Shown: positions 1 through 8,860 of the stretch, piece after piece | Position numbering within the stretch: the stretch's first letter is position 1 | Layout: each line of letters begins with the position of its first letter | Source of the DNA: Helicobacter cetorum | GTDB lineage: Bacteria > Campylobacterota > Campylobacteria > Campylobacterales > DZAY01 | Assembly (NCBI GenBank): GCA_022729735.1 | Contig: DZAY01000024.1 | Location: 424 to 34,357, forward strand | Direction: 5' to 3' | Length of the DNA stretch: 33,934 nucleotides | Notes under the pieces: generated by a model | The model's database searches: none | What the model was told of the DNA's origin: nothing | The model's input: only the letters and a program-made list of their open reading frames with translations | Translations under genes and position numbers: made by a program

Positions 1-114
1 CTGATGAGATTGATGAACTATTTGAGCTTAATGAAGATGATGAATTACTACTTTGTTCTGATGAGATTGATGAACTATTTGAGCTTAATGAAGATGATGA
101 ATTACTACTTTGAC
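1..114. repeat. 57-bp tandem repeat in the Ser-rich tail
   Basis: Bases 1-55 recur almost exactly at 58-112, a period of 57 bases or 19 codons, so copy number can change without a frameshift. On the minus strand it encodes Ser/Asn-rich residues. More copies may lie beyond the window edge. Confidence 0.85.
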
Positions 115-3100
115 TTGAAGAACTATTAACTATTTCTGATGAAGAGCTTGAAGAACTATTTTCACTACTTGATGAGTTTTCACTTGATAAAGATGAACTA
201 CTTGATTGCGAACTTTCATTTGAAGAAGAGCTACTACTTGAAATTAAAGTTGTGAAATTTCCATCAATAATTGAGCTATTATTTTCACTGTTATCTTTTG
301 CTACTAAATAGTAATAGTATTGAGTGAGTGGAGTTAAACTTGTGATTGTAAAATTGCTTTCAAGATTTGCTTCAACTATTTTAGTTCCATTTGCTATTGC
401 ATTTGCTCCTAAATTATCTTTGCCTTGTTGAATTTGTAGTATAGTTGGAGCTGTTTGGTTTGAAGTAAGAACATAATAGAGTGTGATATTTTCATCACTT
501 GTTACATTTATATCTACCGTTGAAGATGTAATATTTCCAATTTGTATGTTTGATAAAGTTGGATTTGTTATATCTTTGTTTGGATTAAAAATTGTAGGAG
601 ATGTTCTATTTAGATTATCATATAGACCAAGTTGTCCATTGATATTTGTTCCAAAACCGTAAAAATCACCATTTTTATCTAAGATAAAACTATTTTGATA
701 ACCAGTATAGATAGATGTTATATTGTTTTCATTAGTAACATTTATTTGTGTAGGTGAAATTCTATTATTCTCATCACCCAAACCAAGACTACCATTTGTG
801 CCATCTCCCAAAGAATAAACTTTACCATCTAATCCCAACATAATTATATGAGAGTTTGTAGAAGAGAGAGATGTGATATTGTTTTCTCCAACTACGGTTA
901 TTTGTGTGGGTGTAATAATAGGGGTTGTATTATGTCCAAGTGCTAATTGTGAAATTGAATTATCACCTAAAGCATATATTCTACTATTTTTATCAATCAA
1001 AAATGTATTAAATTGAGATGTTACAATAGATGTGATATTATATTCACTAGATGCACTAATATATGTTGGAACTGTAACACTGTGAGTTGAACCAACACCA
1101 TCTCCAAGTGTTCCATATAAACCATTTCCCATACCATACACTTTTCCATCTTTCGCAAGTATTAAAGAGTGGTATGTTCCCGTATCAATAGATGTAATAT
1201 TATTTTCACCAGCATTTGTTATTTCAATTGGTGTATTTATTGGACTATTTGTAATTCCTAAACCCAATTGTCCAAATAAATTATTTCCATTTCCATATAA
1301 TTTACCATCTTTTGCTAAAAATAGTATGTGCATACCAGCTGAACTCATAGCAATAATATTGCTCAAACCAGATATTTTTGTTGGAGTATTTCTATTTGTT
1401 GTATCACCCAAACCTAATTGTCCAGAAATATTCCAACCAAATGAATAAACATCTCCATTTTTATCAAGTAGATATGATGAGTTATATCCAATAGCAATAT
1501 TTGTAATATTTCCTTCACCAGCGACAGTTAATTGAGTTGGAATAGATTTGTTATTCTCATCACCAAATCCAAGCTGACCATAATTTCCACCTCCAAAACT
1601 ATAAACTTTACCACTATCAGTTAAAATTAATGTATGGTTGTATCCTAGTGCAACTTGAGGTTTTATACCATATAGATAATATTTTCTTGTATGGTTTCCA
1701 TCTTCAGATGTTACCTTGATATAATCTCCACTTACAAGATTTGAACTTAAAGATTTATTTACATCATTTAAACTATATACTTCTATTGTTGCTCCATTTG
1801 GTTTAGTAACATTTGATTCTACATCTTCTACTTGAATAGTAGAAATATCTACAATATTTGTAGCAACATATCTTCCATTATCAAACACATTCCAATCTGA
1901 ACCATGTTTGTAAATTAAATAAGTATCAGAAGCAAATGATATTGGAGTGATTTGTTGAGATAAAGCAAATTGACATTCAGATGAGTTTAACTTGATTGGA
2001 ACATTACTATTTTGTTCTACACAATTTCCAAGTTGTCCATAATCATTTTTTCCAAAACCATAAAAATTACCATTTTTATCTATCAAAAATGTTTGTTCTC
2101 CAAAACTTGAACTACCTAAAAATGAGATATTATTATCATTTGCATTTAATATTTGAGTAGGAACATCTAAATTACTTGTGTCTCCATGTCCTAATTTACC
2201 ATTTTGTCCATTTCCAAAACTATAAACTTTTCCATCACTACCAAGCATTACAGAGTGTTTCCAGTGAGTAGAAATGGCTGTTATATTATTTTCACCAGCT
2301 GATGTAATCTGTATTGGAGAGTTTTGCTGTGTAGTATTACCAATGCCAAGTTCTGAAAAAATATTTCCACCAAATCCATAAACTTTTCCATCTTTTCCAA
2401 GCATTAAAGCATGTTGCACACCTAAAGCAACTGATGTAATATTATTTTCACCTGCATTTATGATTTGTGTAGGAACTGTTGTGCTAAGATTATCAATCCC
2501 AAGTCCAGTTCTACCAGAATTATTATATCCAAAGCTATAAACTCCACCATTTTTATCTATTATTACAGAAAAATCACCTCCAGAATTTACAGATGTAATA
2601 TTATTTTCTCCAGCTCTCGTAATTTCTATTGGGTTCCATTGTTCAGATGAGTCATCATTTCCAAGCTGACCTTGGGCTCCGTTTCCCATACCATAAACTT
2701 TCCCATCTTTTCCAAGCATTAAAGTGTGATTAGCTCCAGAAACAATAGATGTGATATTATTTTCACCTGCTCTTATTATTTGAGTAGGAACTAATTTATC
2801 ATTATTATCACCAACTCCAAGTTTTCCTTTGTAGTTATAACCAAATGAATAAACTCTTCCATCTTTATCTATCATAAATGATGTCATTTCACTAGCTACA
2901 ATTTGAGTAATATTATTTTCACCAGCAACAGCTATTTGTGTAGGAGTAGATAAAGATGTATAGTTTCCATGCCCTAATTGCCCATTATCATTGTTTCCAA
3001 AACTAAATACTTTACCATCTGAAAGTATTAATGTGTGGTTTGTGCCTTGAGCAATTTGTGGTCTTATACCAAATAGTTTATAATCTCTTATAGTTGTTCC

Positions 3101-4471
3101 ATCTTGAGCAGTTACTCTTACATAATCACCATTTGCCAAATTTCCTGTTGTTTTTTCGACATTACTTGAGTTATATATTTTTATTGTTGCACCAGTTGGT
3201 TTAGAAATATTACTATCAACATCTTCTACTTGAATAGTTGCAATATTTCCAATGTTTGTAGAGATATATCTTCCATTATCAGACACACTCCACATTGAAC
3301 CATGTTTGTAGATTAAGTAAGTGTCAGTTGATAAAGTTGGAACTATTGGTTCTGGTATTTGTCTAAGTGTAGGATAAACTCCACTTCCAGCAGTCCATTC
3401 CCAAACATTTGCAAAATCCCAACCCGCTGTTGTATATATATTTGGAGTGCTTTGAGTTTGCATATTCACTGTATTACTACTATTAACTTCAGCAGAGTTT
3501 GGGTCGGTTGTAATTCCTGAAGTATCAGAATTAAAGAAACTATTGGTAATTGTAACACTGGAATTACCACTAAATGCACCTTTGAAAGATGTATTTGAAT
3601 AACTTGTAGTAACAGTTCCTATTGAATACGACCGTGTAATATTACCAGCTTCTGAATTACCAGCAAAACCACCAATATAATATTGATTTGTTGTTGAATT
3701 AACATCACCAGTAGAATAACTATCAACAATTTTTGAAGAAACATTCATACACCTCCCTACAAAACCACCCAAAGAATTGGTACCACTTACATCACCAGTG
3801 GCAAAACTTGTTCCAATATTTCCTGTATTCATACCAACAAATCCACCACTTACTTCACCTGCAGTAATATTAACTTTTGCAGATGAAGCATTTATCTCGC
3901 CATTATTTAGATTTAAACCAACCATTCCACCAGCATTATTGTGACTATGTTGTACTTCATTAGTAATATTAGTAGATGTTACATGACAATTATAAATCAA
4001 TCCTTCTGACTGTCCAGCCAATATTCCTACATTGGTGTGTCCTGCAATATTGCCATTTATCTCTATTTTTAAATTATTAATTTTTACAAGACTATCTATA
4101 TAACCAAATAAGCCAATATCTTGACTACTACTTCTATTAATAAATAATCCACTTATTTTTTTGAAATTTCCTTCAAAACTACCACTAAACTTATTAGTAG
4201 AATCTCCTATTGGCATCCAACCACTTGTTCCCCAAGCATTATATCCATCACCATTCCCACCAATTGCTAAATAGTTTGTGAGATTAATATCATTCATTAG
4301 CTTGTAATGAGATGATAAAGCATCTCTTACTTCATTGAGTTGTGCTGGTGTTGTAATCTGATATGGGTCACCTAATGTTCCTGCTCCACTTCCACTAAAA
4401 GCATATAAGCTATTTCCAGCAATTAAAAGTAGGCTTAATGATAATCCAACACCATATTTTTTTCTATTCAT
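1..4471 (-). CDS. Giant secreted GLUG/RCC1-repeat surface protein, C-terminus beyond the window
   Basis: I read this frame open from the ATG at 4471 to the window edge, at least 1490 codons without a stop. An AGGAGA ribosome site lies at 4478-4483. Residues 1-24 form a signal peptide (MNRKK, then a hydrophobic stretch ending NSLYA). Residues about 30-370 carry GLUG-type repeats (GGMVGLN, GGFVGMN, SFATGDVSG, SYSTGDVN). Two copies follow of a roughly 95-residue beta-rich domain (starting DTYLIYKHG, ending DYKLFGI or KYYLYGI) plus seven RCC1-like blades such as KVYSFGNGQNGKLGHGD: propeller 1 at about residues 470-830, propeller 2 at about 945-1290. Next come an FN3-like domain (about 1300-1400) and a Ser/Asn-rich tail. 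No catalytic motif is visible. An exported adhesin or ligand-binding protein is inferred; the secretion route would depend on the missing C-terminus. Confidence 0.85.
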   Translation of the reverse strand, partial: MNRKKYGVGLSLSLLLIAGNSLYAFSGSGAGTLGDPYQITTPAQLNEVRDALSSHYKLMNDINLTNYLAIGGNGDGYNAWGTSGWMPIGDSTNKFSGSFEGNFKKISGLFINRSSSQDIGLFGYIDSLVKINNLKIEINGNIAGHTNVGILAGQSEGLIYNCHVTSTNITNEVQHSHNNAGGMVGLNLNNGEINASSAKVNITAGEVSGGFVGMNTGNIGTSFATGDVSGTNSLGGFVGRCMNVSSKIVDSYSTGDVNSTTNQYYIGGFAGNSEAGNITRSYSIGTVTTSYSNTSFKGAFSGNSSVTITNSFFNSDTSGITTDPNSAEVNSSNTVNMQTQSTPNIYTTAGWDFANVWEWTAGSGVYPTLRQIPEPIVPTLSTDTYLIYKHGSMWSVSDNGRYISTNIGNIATIQVEDVDSNISKPTGATIKIYNSSNVEKTTGNLANGDYVRVTAQDGTTIRDYKLFGIRPQIAQGTNHTLILSDGKVFSFGNNDNGQLGHGNYTSLSTPTQIAVAGENNITQIVASEMTSFMIDKDGRVYSFGYNYKGKLGVGDNNDKLVPTQIIRAGENNITSIVSGANHTLMLGKDGKVYGMGNGAQGQLGNDDSSEQWNPIEITRAGENNITSVNSGGDFSVIIDKNGGVYSFGYNNSGRTGLGIDNLSTTVPTQIINAGENNITSVALGVQHALMLGKDGKVYGFGGNIFSELGIGNTTQQNSPIQITSAGENNITAISTHWKHSVMLGSDGKVYSFGNGQNGKLGHGDTSNLDVPTQILNANDNNISFLGSSSFGEQTFLIDKNGNFYGFGKNDYGQLGNCVEQNSNVPIKLNSSECQFALSQQITPISFASDTYLIYKHGSDWNVFDNGRYVATNIVDISTIQVEDVESNVTKPNGATIEVYSLNDVNKSLSSNLVSGDYIKVTSEDGNHTRKYYLYGIKPQVALGYNHTLILTDSGKVYSFGGGNYGQLGFGDENNKSIPTQLTVAGEGNITNIAIGYNSSYLLDKNGDVYSFGWNISGQLGLGDTTNRNTPTKISGLSNIIAMSSAGMHILFLAKDGKLYGNGNNLFGQLGLGITNSPINTPIEITNAGENNITSIDTGTYHSLILAKDGKVYGMGNGLYGTLGDGVGSTHSVTVPTYISASSEYNITSIVTSQFNTFLIDKNSRIYALGDNSISQLALGHNTTPIITPTQITVVGENNITSLSSTNSHIIMLGLDGKVYSLGDGTNGSLGLGDENNRISPTQINVTNENNITSIYTGYQNSFILDKNGDFYGFGTNINGQLGLYDNLNRTSPTIFNPNKDITNPTLSNIQIGNITSSTVDINVTSDENITLYYVLTSNQTAPTILQIQQGKDNLGANAIANGTKIVEANLESNFTITSLTPLTQYYYYLVAKDNSENNSSIIDGNFTTLISSSSSSSNESSQSSSSSLSSENSSSSENSSSSSSSEIVNSSSSQSSNSSSSLSSNSSSISSEQSSNSSSSLSSNSSSISS

Positions 4472-4614
4472 AATAAATCTCCTATTTTTTTCATAAAGTC
4501 ATAGACTTAAAAATATAGTCTAAATTAACTTTTTAAAATTCTATCAAAAAGGTAGTCTCATAATGGGTTGGTTTTGCTATTAAAAAACTAACTAAAATGG
4601 GACTTGCAATAGAG

Positions 4615-4620
4615 TATAAT
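4615..4620 (+). promoter_or_regulatory. Putative -10 box for the two-component operon
   Basis: TATAAT lies 26 bases before the TTG start at 4647. No convincing -35 box is seen, as is usual for sigma-70 promoters in this phylum. Confidence 0.5.
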
Positions 4621-4646
4621 TTTGTAAAACTATTTTGGAGTGGATA

Positions 4647-5330
4647 TTGAATATACAAATATTAAAAAAACTTACTCTGCTTTTTGCTGAAGATAATTTA
4701 GTAATGCAACAAAAAACAGCTGATATGTTAAGAATATTTTTTGATAAAGTTTTAGTTGTTTCAAATGGATTAGAAGCTTATGAAGTTTATGAAGATGAAA
4801 AAGTAGATGTAATTTTAACAGACATTAAAATGCCTCTAAAAGATGGTATCTCTTTTATTGAAAAAGTTAGGAAAGATAACTATAATATTCCAATCGTTGT
4901 ATTAACCTCTTTTTATGATACAGAAATATTATTAAAAGTTGCAAATTTAAGTATTGATGGTTATATTGTAAAACCTATTGATTTAAATGATGCACTAAAT
5001 ACTTTTTGTAAATCTGTAGAAAGAATAGATAGAGAGAAAAAAAAGGTAATCAATTTAGATGAAGATGTGATTTATAATTTGGCAACAGAAGAGCTTTTTA
5101 AAAATGGTGAGGCTGTGGATTTAGGTAAAAAAGAGAAAAAACTATTAACAATATTTATAGAAAATAGGGACAGAGTTATGACAAAAGAAGAGATAATTTT
5201 TCATATTTGGGGAGCTGAAGAGATAAGTGAATCTGCTTTTAAAAATCTACTTAGCAGACTTAGAGCAAAGATTGGCTTTGAAATGTTTATGCTAATTAAA
5301 GGTAGTGGTTGGAAGCTTAAAACTGTATGA
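4647..5330 (+). CDS. OmpR/PhoB-type response regulator
   Basis: This is a 227-residue DNA-binding response regulator. The receiver domain covers residues 1-120, with the acidic pair in FAEDN near residue 15, the phospho-acceptor D59 in ILTDIKMP and the conserved Lys in YIVKPID. A winged-helix output domain of the trans_reg_C type fills about residues 140-227 (FKNLLSRLRAKIG, then KGSGWKL). An upstream TTG at 4635 is also in frame, but the GGAG at 4637-4640 is well placed for the TTG at 4647, so I chose that start. The stop overlaps the kinase start as ATGA, which implies translational coupling. It presumably receives phosphate from the next gene. The target genes are unknown; the divergently read RCC1 giant, 175 bases away, is one candidate. 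Confidence 0.92.
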   Translation: MNIQILKKLTLLFAEDNLVMQQKTADMLRIFFDKVLVVSNGLEAYEVYEDEKVDVILTDIKMPLKDGISFIEKVRKDNYNIPIVVLTSFYDTEILLKVANLSIDGYIVKPIDLNDALNTFCKSVERIDREKKKVINLDEDVIYNLATEELFKNGEAVDLGKKEKKLLTIFIENRDRVMTKEEIIFHIWGAEEISESAFKNLLSRLRAKIGFEMFMLIKGSGWKLKTV

Positions 5331-7177
5331 TTAAATATATATTAATTTTTTTAATATCTTTAAATCTATTTGGATTTGAATTTATTGAGATTTTAAATCC
5401 AAATGTAGTAGTGCATAAATCTGGATATTTCAAAACTGATAAAGAATTAACTCCACAAGAAGCATATGAGTTTATCAAACAAAATGGTGTAAAATCAGTT
5501 CCAAAAGATGCAATAAGTTTTGGATTTGATAGTAATACATATTGGTTTATATTCGAAATTAGCACTTTAGGAGATGAAAAACTATTTTTAGATTCAAAAA
5601 GTGTGGTTGGAGATTATCAAAACTTATATGTATTTGAGAATGATAAATTGATACGAACTCAAAAAAATGGTTATCTTACAAAAATTAAAGATAGAGAAAT
5701 AAAAACATTTCCAATTAGATTTGAGTTAGAAAGTAATAAAAAATTAACTTATCTATTTAGTATATCTACACACAGCCCACACTATGTTTCATTTGCTTTT
5801 GGAGAAGATTTAAATGTAAGAAAAGATTGGAATATTATACTATTTATTATGATTTTTTCTATTTCTACATCTATTTCATTTATAATTTACAATATGTTTT
5901 TATATTTCATGACAAAAGATAAATCATATCTATTTTATTCCATTTATATAATTGGATTTTTAGGTTTAAACTTTATAGGACTTGGTTATGTTTCGCTTGT
6001 TCCTTTTTTATCAACTCAAGATGCTTTTTACTACTTTACAATAGCAGTTCTTACAAAAATCACAGGATTAACATTTTTTGCTATCTATTTTTTAAGATTA
6101 AATGAGAGAGAAAAAAAGCTAAAAAATATTTTTATAACTCTTTTAATCATTACTCTACTTTTATCAATTCTTTATGTTACGAGAATAGCTCAACCTATAT
6201 TTGCTCTTTTTATTCAAGCTATTATGATATTTTCAATTTATGTTGGAGTTAAAAGCTATATAAATGGATTTAAACCAGCTATATATTATTTATTTGCAAC
6301 AGGTTTTGGAAATATGTTATTTGTAGGATTTATGCTTATGAATCAAGGAAATGGTGTAAAATATTCAATATTTACAATGAATTTATCAAACTTCGCCATG
6401 ATTTGGGATTTATTGATGTTCTCATTTGCATTAGCTTATAGAATTAGAGTATTACAACAAGAAAACAAAGAAAAAGAGCGAATGTTAATGTTAAAATCAA
6501 GACAAAAATGTATGGGAGAATTGAGTGGGAATATTGCACATCAATGGAGAGAGCCTTTGGCAGAACTTGGTTCTATAACAAGTAATTTAGAAGCTAAATT
6601 GATTTACTCAACAATAGAAAAAGATGAAATGTTAAAATCTATTCAGTTGAGCAAAAATATATTAAAACATTTATCACAAACAGTTACTACATTTCAAAGA
6701 TTTTTTCAAAATAGAGTAGCAGAAGATGCAATGTTTGATATAGATAGTGAGATAAAAAACTCAATAGCTTTTGTCAAAGAGTCGCTAAATCATAACAATA
6801 TAGAGATAATTTACTACTCAAATAGTGATAAATCTTTAAAAGGTGATGGAAATCTATTTTCACAAGCTTTACTTAGTATAATTTTAAATGCAAAAGATAT
6901 ACTTATAGCAAGAAATATAACAAATGCAAAAATAGAGATAGTGCTTATTATTGATAAAGAAAATGTTGTAGTAAAAATTAGTGACAATGGCGGTAGAATA
7001 AAAATAGAACCAATTGATAAAATATTTGAATATTTTATTACAGATAAACCAAATGGTAGTGGTCTTGGTCTATTTATTACTAAAAATATTATTGAAAATA
7101 GTTTAAATGGAAATATAATAGCTTATAACTCAAAAGATGGTGCTGTATTTGAGATAGAGTTTAACTCTACCTCTTAA
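5327..7177 (+). CDS. 7TMR-DISM sensor histidine kinase
   Basis: This is a 616-residue inner-membrane sensor kinase. A signal-like N-terminus (residues 1-17) is followed by a periplasmic domain of the 7TMR-DISMED2 type (about 20-155; sequence FGFDSNTYWFIFE is typical). Seven hydrophobic segments cover about residues 168-385 (7TMR-DISM_7TM). The H-box is GNIAHQWREPL with H405. The ATPase N-box is IILNAKDIL with N521, the G1 box is ISDNGG and the G2 box NGSGLGLFI. All core kinase motifs are intact, so it should be active. It overlaps the response regulator by 4 bases and forms one two-component operon with it. The DISMED2 domain is related to carbohydrate-binding folds, but the signal sensed cannot be told from sequence. 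The 3' end overlaps the convergent dapE by 4 bases. Confidence 0.93.
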   Translation: MIKYILIFLISLNLFGFEFIEILNPNVVVHKSGYFKTDKELTPQEAYEFIKQNGVKSVPKDAISFGFDSNTYWFIFEISTLGDEKLFLDSKSVVGDYQNLYVFENDKLIRTQKNGYLTKIKDREIKTFPIRFELESNKKLTYLFSISTHSPHYVSFAFGEDLNVRKDWNIILFIMIFSISTSISFIIYNMFLYFMTKDKSYLFYSIYIIGFLGLNFIGLGYVSLVPFLSTQDAFYYFTIAVLTKITGLTFFAIYFLRLNEREKKLKNIFITLLIITLLLSILYVTRIAQPIFALFIQAIMIFSIYVGVKSYINGFKPAIYYLFATGFGNMLFVGFMLMNQGNGVKYSIFTMNLSNFAMIWDLLMFSFALAYRIRVLQQENKEKERMLMLKSRQKCMGELSGNIAHQWREPLAELGSITSNLEAKLIYSTIEKDEMLKSIQLSKNILKHLSQTVTTFQRFFQNRVAEDAMFDIDSEIKNSIAFVKESLNHNNIEIIYYSNSDKSLKGDGNLFSQALLSIILNAKDILIARNITNAKIEIVLIIDKENVVVKISDNGGRIKIEPIDKIFEYFITDKPNGSGLGLFITKNIIENSLNGNIIAYNSKDGAVFEIEFNSTS

Positions 7178-8271
7178 AATAGCTCTATAACTTTTATAAA
7201 AACCTCTTCTAAAGCTTTTAAATCTTCTATTTTTACATTCTCATTTGGTGCATGAATTGTCTCATTTAATACTCCAAATTCAACAACATCAACTCCAAAT
7301 TCACCAAAAAATCTTGCATCAGATGTTCCTCCAGCTGTGCTTAATTTTGGTTCTATATTTGTAATTTCAAAAATAGCTTTTGTAATATTTTTTACAATAG
7401 TAGAGTTATTATTTGTAATAAATGGTTTTGAACCTTGTTTGAGAGTCAATTTATAATCAAGCCCACTGAATTTTTCATCAATGAAGTTTTGCACACTTTC
7501 TAAACTACTATTATTAGAATTTCTGACATTAAACATCATTTTCAATCGACCAGGAGATACATTACTAACCTCAATTCCAGCTCTTATATCAGTAATTACA
7601 ATTTGTGTTGGAGCGAAAAACTCATCTCCATTATCAAGTTTAACACCTGCAATTTGTGGCAATATTGGAGCAATTTTATCAATTACATTTATAGCTTTTT
7701 CTGGATATGCAGAGTGTCCTTGTCGCCCAAATAGCTCTAATACACCATTAATTGAGCCTCTTCTACCAACTTTTATTGCATCACCAAAAACTTTCTCACA
7801 AGTTGGCTCTGCTACAATTGAGAAATTTGGCAAAAAGTTTCTGCTTTGTAACTCTTTTAAAACTTCTAAAGTTCCATAAATTCCATCACCTTCTTCATCA
7901 CTTGTCAAAATTATAGATAGAGTTCCGTTGAAGTTTTTAGCCATTTTGCAACTATTAAGCATTGCACAAACTCCACTCTTCATATCCGATGCACCTCTAC
8001 CATAAATATATCCATCTTTAATAGTTGCAATAAATGGCGAACTTTCCCAACCTTCACCTTCTGGCACAACATCTATATGTCCAGCAAAATTCAGATGAAT
8101 TCCATCACCAAATTTTTTGTATAAAAATAGGTTTTTAACCCCATTTTTATCAAATCTAATAGCTTCAAATCCATCCATATATTGCTCTATAAACTCCATT
8201 GCTCCATCATCATTTGGGGTTATAGATTTAAATGAGATAAGTTTTTCTAAAAGTTCAACTATGTTGTTCAT
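7174..8271 (-). CDS. dapE: Succinyl-diaminopimelate desuccinylase
   Basis: DapE hydrolyses N-succinyl-LL-diaminopimelate to LL-diaminopimelate and succinate in the cytoplasm, for lysine and peptidoglycan synthesis. The 365-residue length is normal for the family. Metal and catalytic residues of the M20 di-zinc family are visible: H65 and D67 in AGHIDVVPEG, D96 in GRGASDMKSG, the E126-E127 pair in SDEEGDG, E155 in VAEPTC and the C-terminal His in NETIHAPNEN. GGTSDARFF is the usual DapE signature. The start overlaps the upstream small gene by 17 bases. The gene lies last in a minus-strand run led by aspC, whose product supplies aspartate, the precursor of this pathway. Confidence 0.95.
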   Translation of the reverse strand: MNNIVELLEKLISFKSITPNDDGAMEFIEQYMDGFEAIRFDKNGVKNLFLYKKFGDGIHLNFAGHIDVVPEGEGWESSPFIATIKDGYIYGRGASDMKSGVCAMLNSCKMAKNFNGTLSIILTSDEEGDGIYGTLEVLKELQSRNFLPNFSIVAEPTCEKVFGDAIKVGRRGSINGVLELFGRQGHSAYPEKAINVIDKIAPILPQIAGVKLDNGDEFFAPTQIVITDIRAGIEVSNVSPGRLKMMFNVRNSNNSSLESVQNFIDEKFSGLDYKLTLKQGSKPFITNNNSTIVKNITKAIFEITNIEPKLSTAGGTSDARFFGEFGVDVVEFGVLNETIHAPNENVKIEDLKALEEVFIKVIELF

Positions 8272-8455
8272 GATTGTCCAATATTATATCTTTATAAATT
8301 ATCTTCTTTTCTGGTGTTTGATAATAGATTTTGCCTTTTCGACAAAATACATTTGGTATTCCCTTTTGTAAATTTCTCTTCAAAACTCTTCCCAAGCTAT
8401 CATTTCCAATATCTAAAATTTCTGACATCTGTTGCAAAAGCTTCACACTGTTCAT
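8255..8455 (-). CDS. Hypothetical 66-residue protein between the GGDEF-like gene and dapE
   Basis: I do not recognise this small charged protein. It overlaps the upstream gene by 4 bases (ATGA) and dapE by 17 bases, which argues that it is really translated as part of the operon. The N-terminal half (LLQQMSEILDIGNDSLGRVLKRN) looks helical and could be a small DNA-binding or adaptor helix pair. The middle (VFCRKGKIYYQTPEKKI) looks like a beta hairpin. It has no signal peptide and no membrane segment. Confidence 0.65.
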   Translation of the reverse strand: MNSVKLLQQMSEILDIGNDSLGRVLKRNLQKGIPNVFCRKGKIYYQTPEKKIIYKDIILDNHEQHS

Positions 8456-8850
8456 ATATAATTTTTTAGATTTATCTTATAATTTTCTAATACATAATGC
8501 TCAAAATCTTTCAATAAATCCTTGTCATTGTCAGCATCTTCTGGATATGTAACTATCACTTCTGGAATACTCTTTTTAAAAAATTCTGACAAAACATTTA
8601 AAATATGAATTGCCCCTTCTTTATCTGTTCCTGGGAGAATTAAAAAATACATATTTCCAACACTAAAAATTGCATCTGATTTTCTCAAAGAGCCTTCTAA
8701 TACTTTCAAAAGTTTTTCTGGTGAATAATCATCATCTAAAAAAAACATTATAGAAAACTTATGACTCTCTAACTCATATCTTTCAATAATCCCAACTTGT
8801 TGAGATACCATTTTTTTGAAATCTTCTATTTTATAAATATTTGCACTCAT
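8452..8850 (-). CDS. Small protein resembling a degenerate GGDEF domain
   Basis: This is a 132-residue cytoplasmic protein. The stretch LRKSDAIFSVGNMYFLILPG, then TDKEGA, follows the layout of a GGDEF domain around its active site (R-x-x-D, then the GGDEF strand, then LLPGT). Here GNMYF stands where GGDEF would be, so diguanylate cyclase activity is not expected. The domain is also shorter than the usual 160-170 residues. It could bind a nucleotide or serve as a scaffold. It sits between aspC (10 bases) and the 66-residue gene (4-base overlap). The family assignment is by motif shape only and is moderately uncertain. Confidence 0.6.
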   Translation of the reverse strand: MSANIYKIEDFKKMVSQQVGIIERYELESHKFSIMFFLDDDYSPEKLLKVLEGSLRKSDAIFSVGNMYFLILPGTDKEGAIHILNVLSEFFKKSIPEVIVTYPEDADNDKDLLKDFEHYVLENYKINLKNYI

Positions 8851-8860
8851 AACTTTTCCT

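Noticed and set aside
2465-2650. Plus-strand 61-codon frame
   Set aside because: It lies wholly antisense within an RCC1 propeller repeat, has no ribosome site and codes for a low-quality Ile/Ser-rich peptide.
1-3070. Regularly spaced repeats that could be mistaken for a CRISPR array
   Set aside because: The periodicity is that of RCC1 blades in a single open frame. Repeats are diverged at DNA level, and no cas gene is present.
4502-4522. Inverted repeat TAGACT/AGTCTA as a terminator
   Set aside because: Arms are only 6 bases of mixed strength with a 9-base spacer and no T-run. It lies upstream of genes on both strands, so an operator is the only sensible reading, and that is weak.
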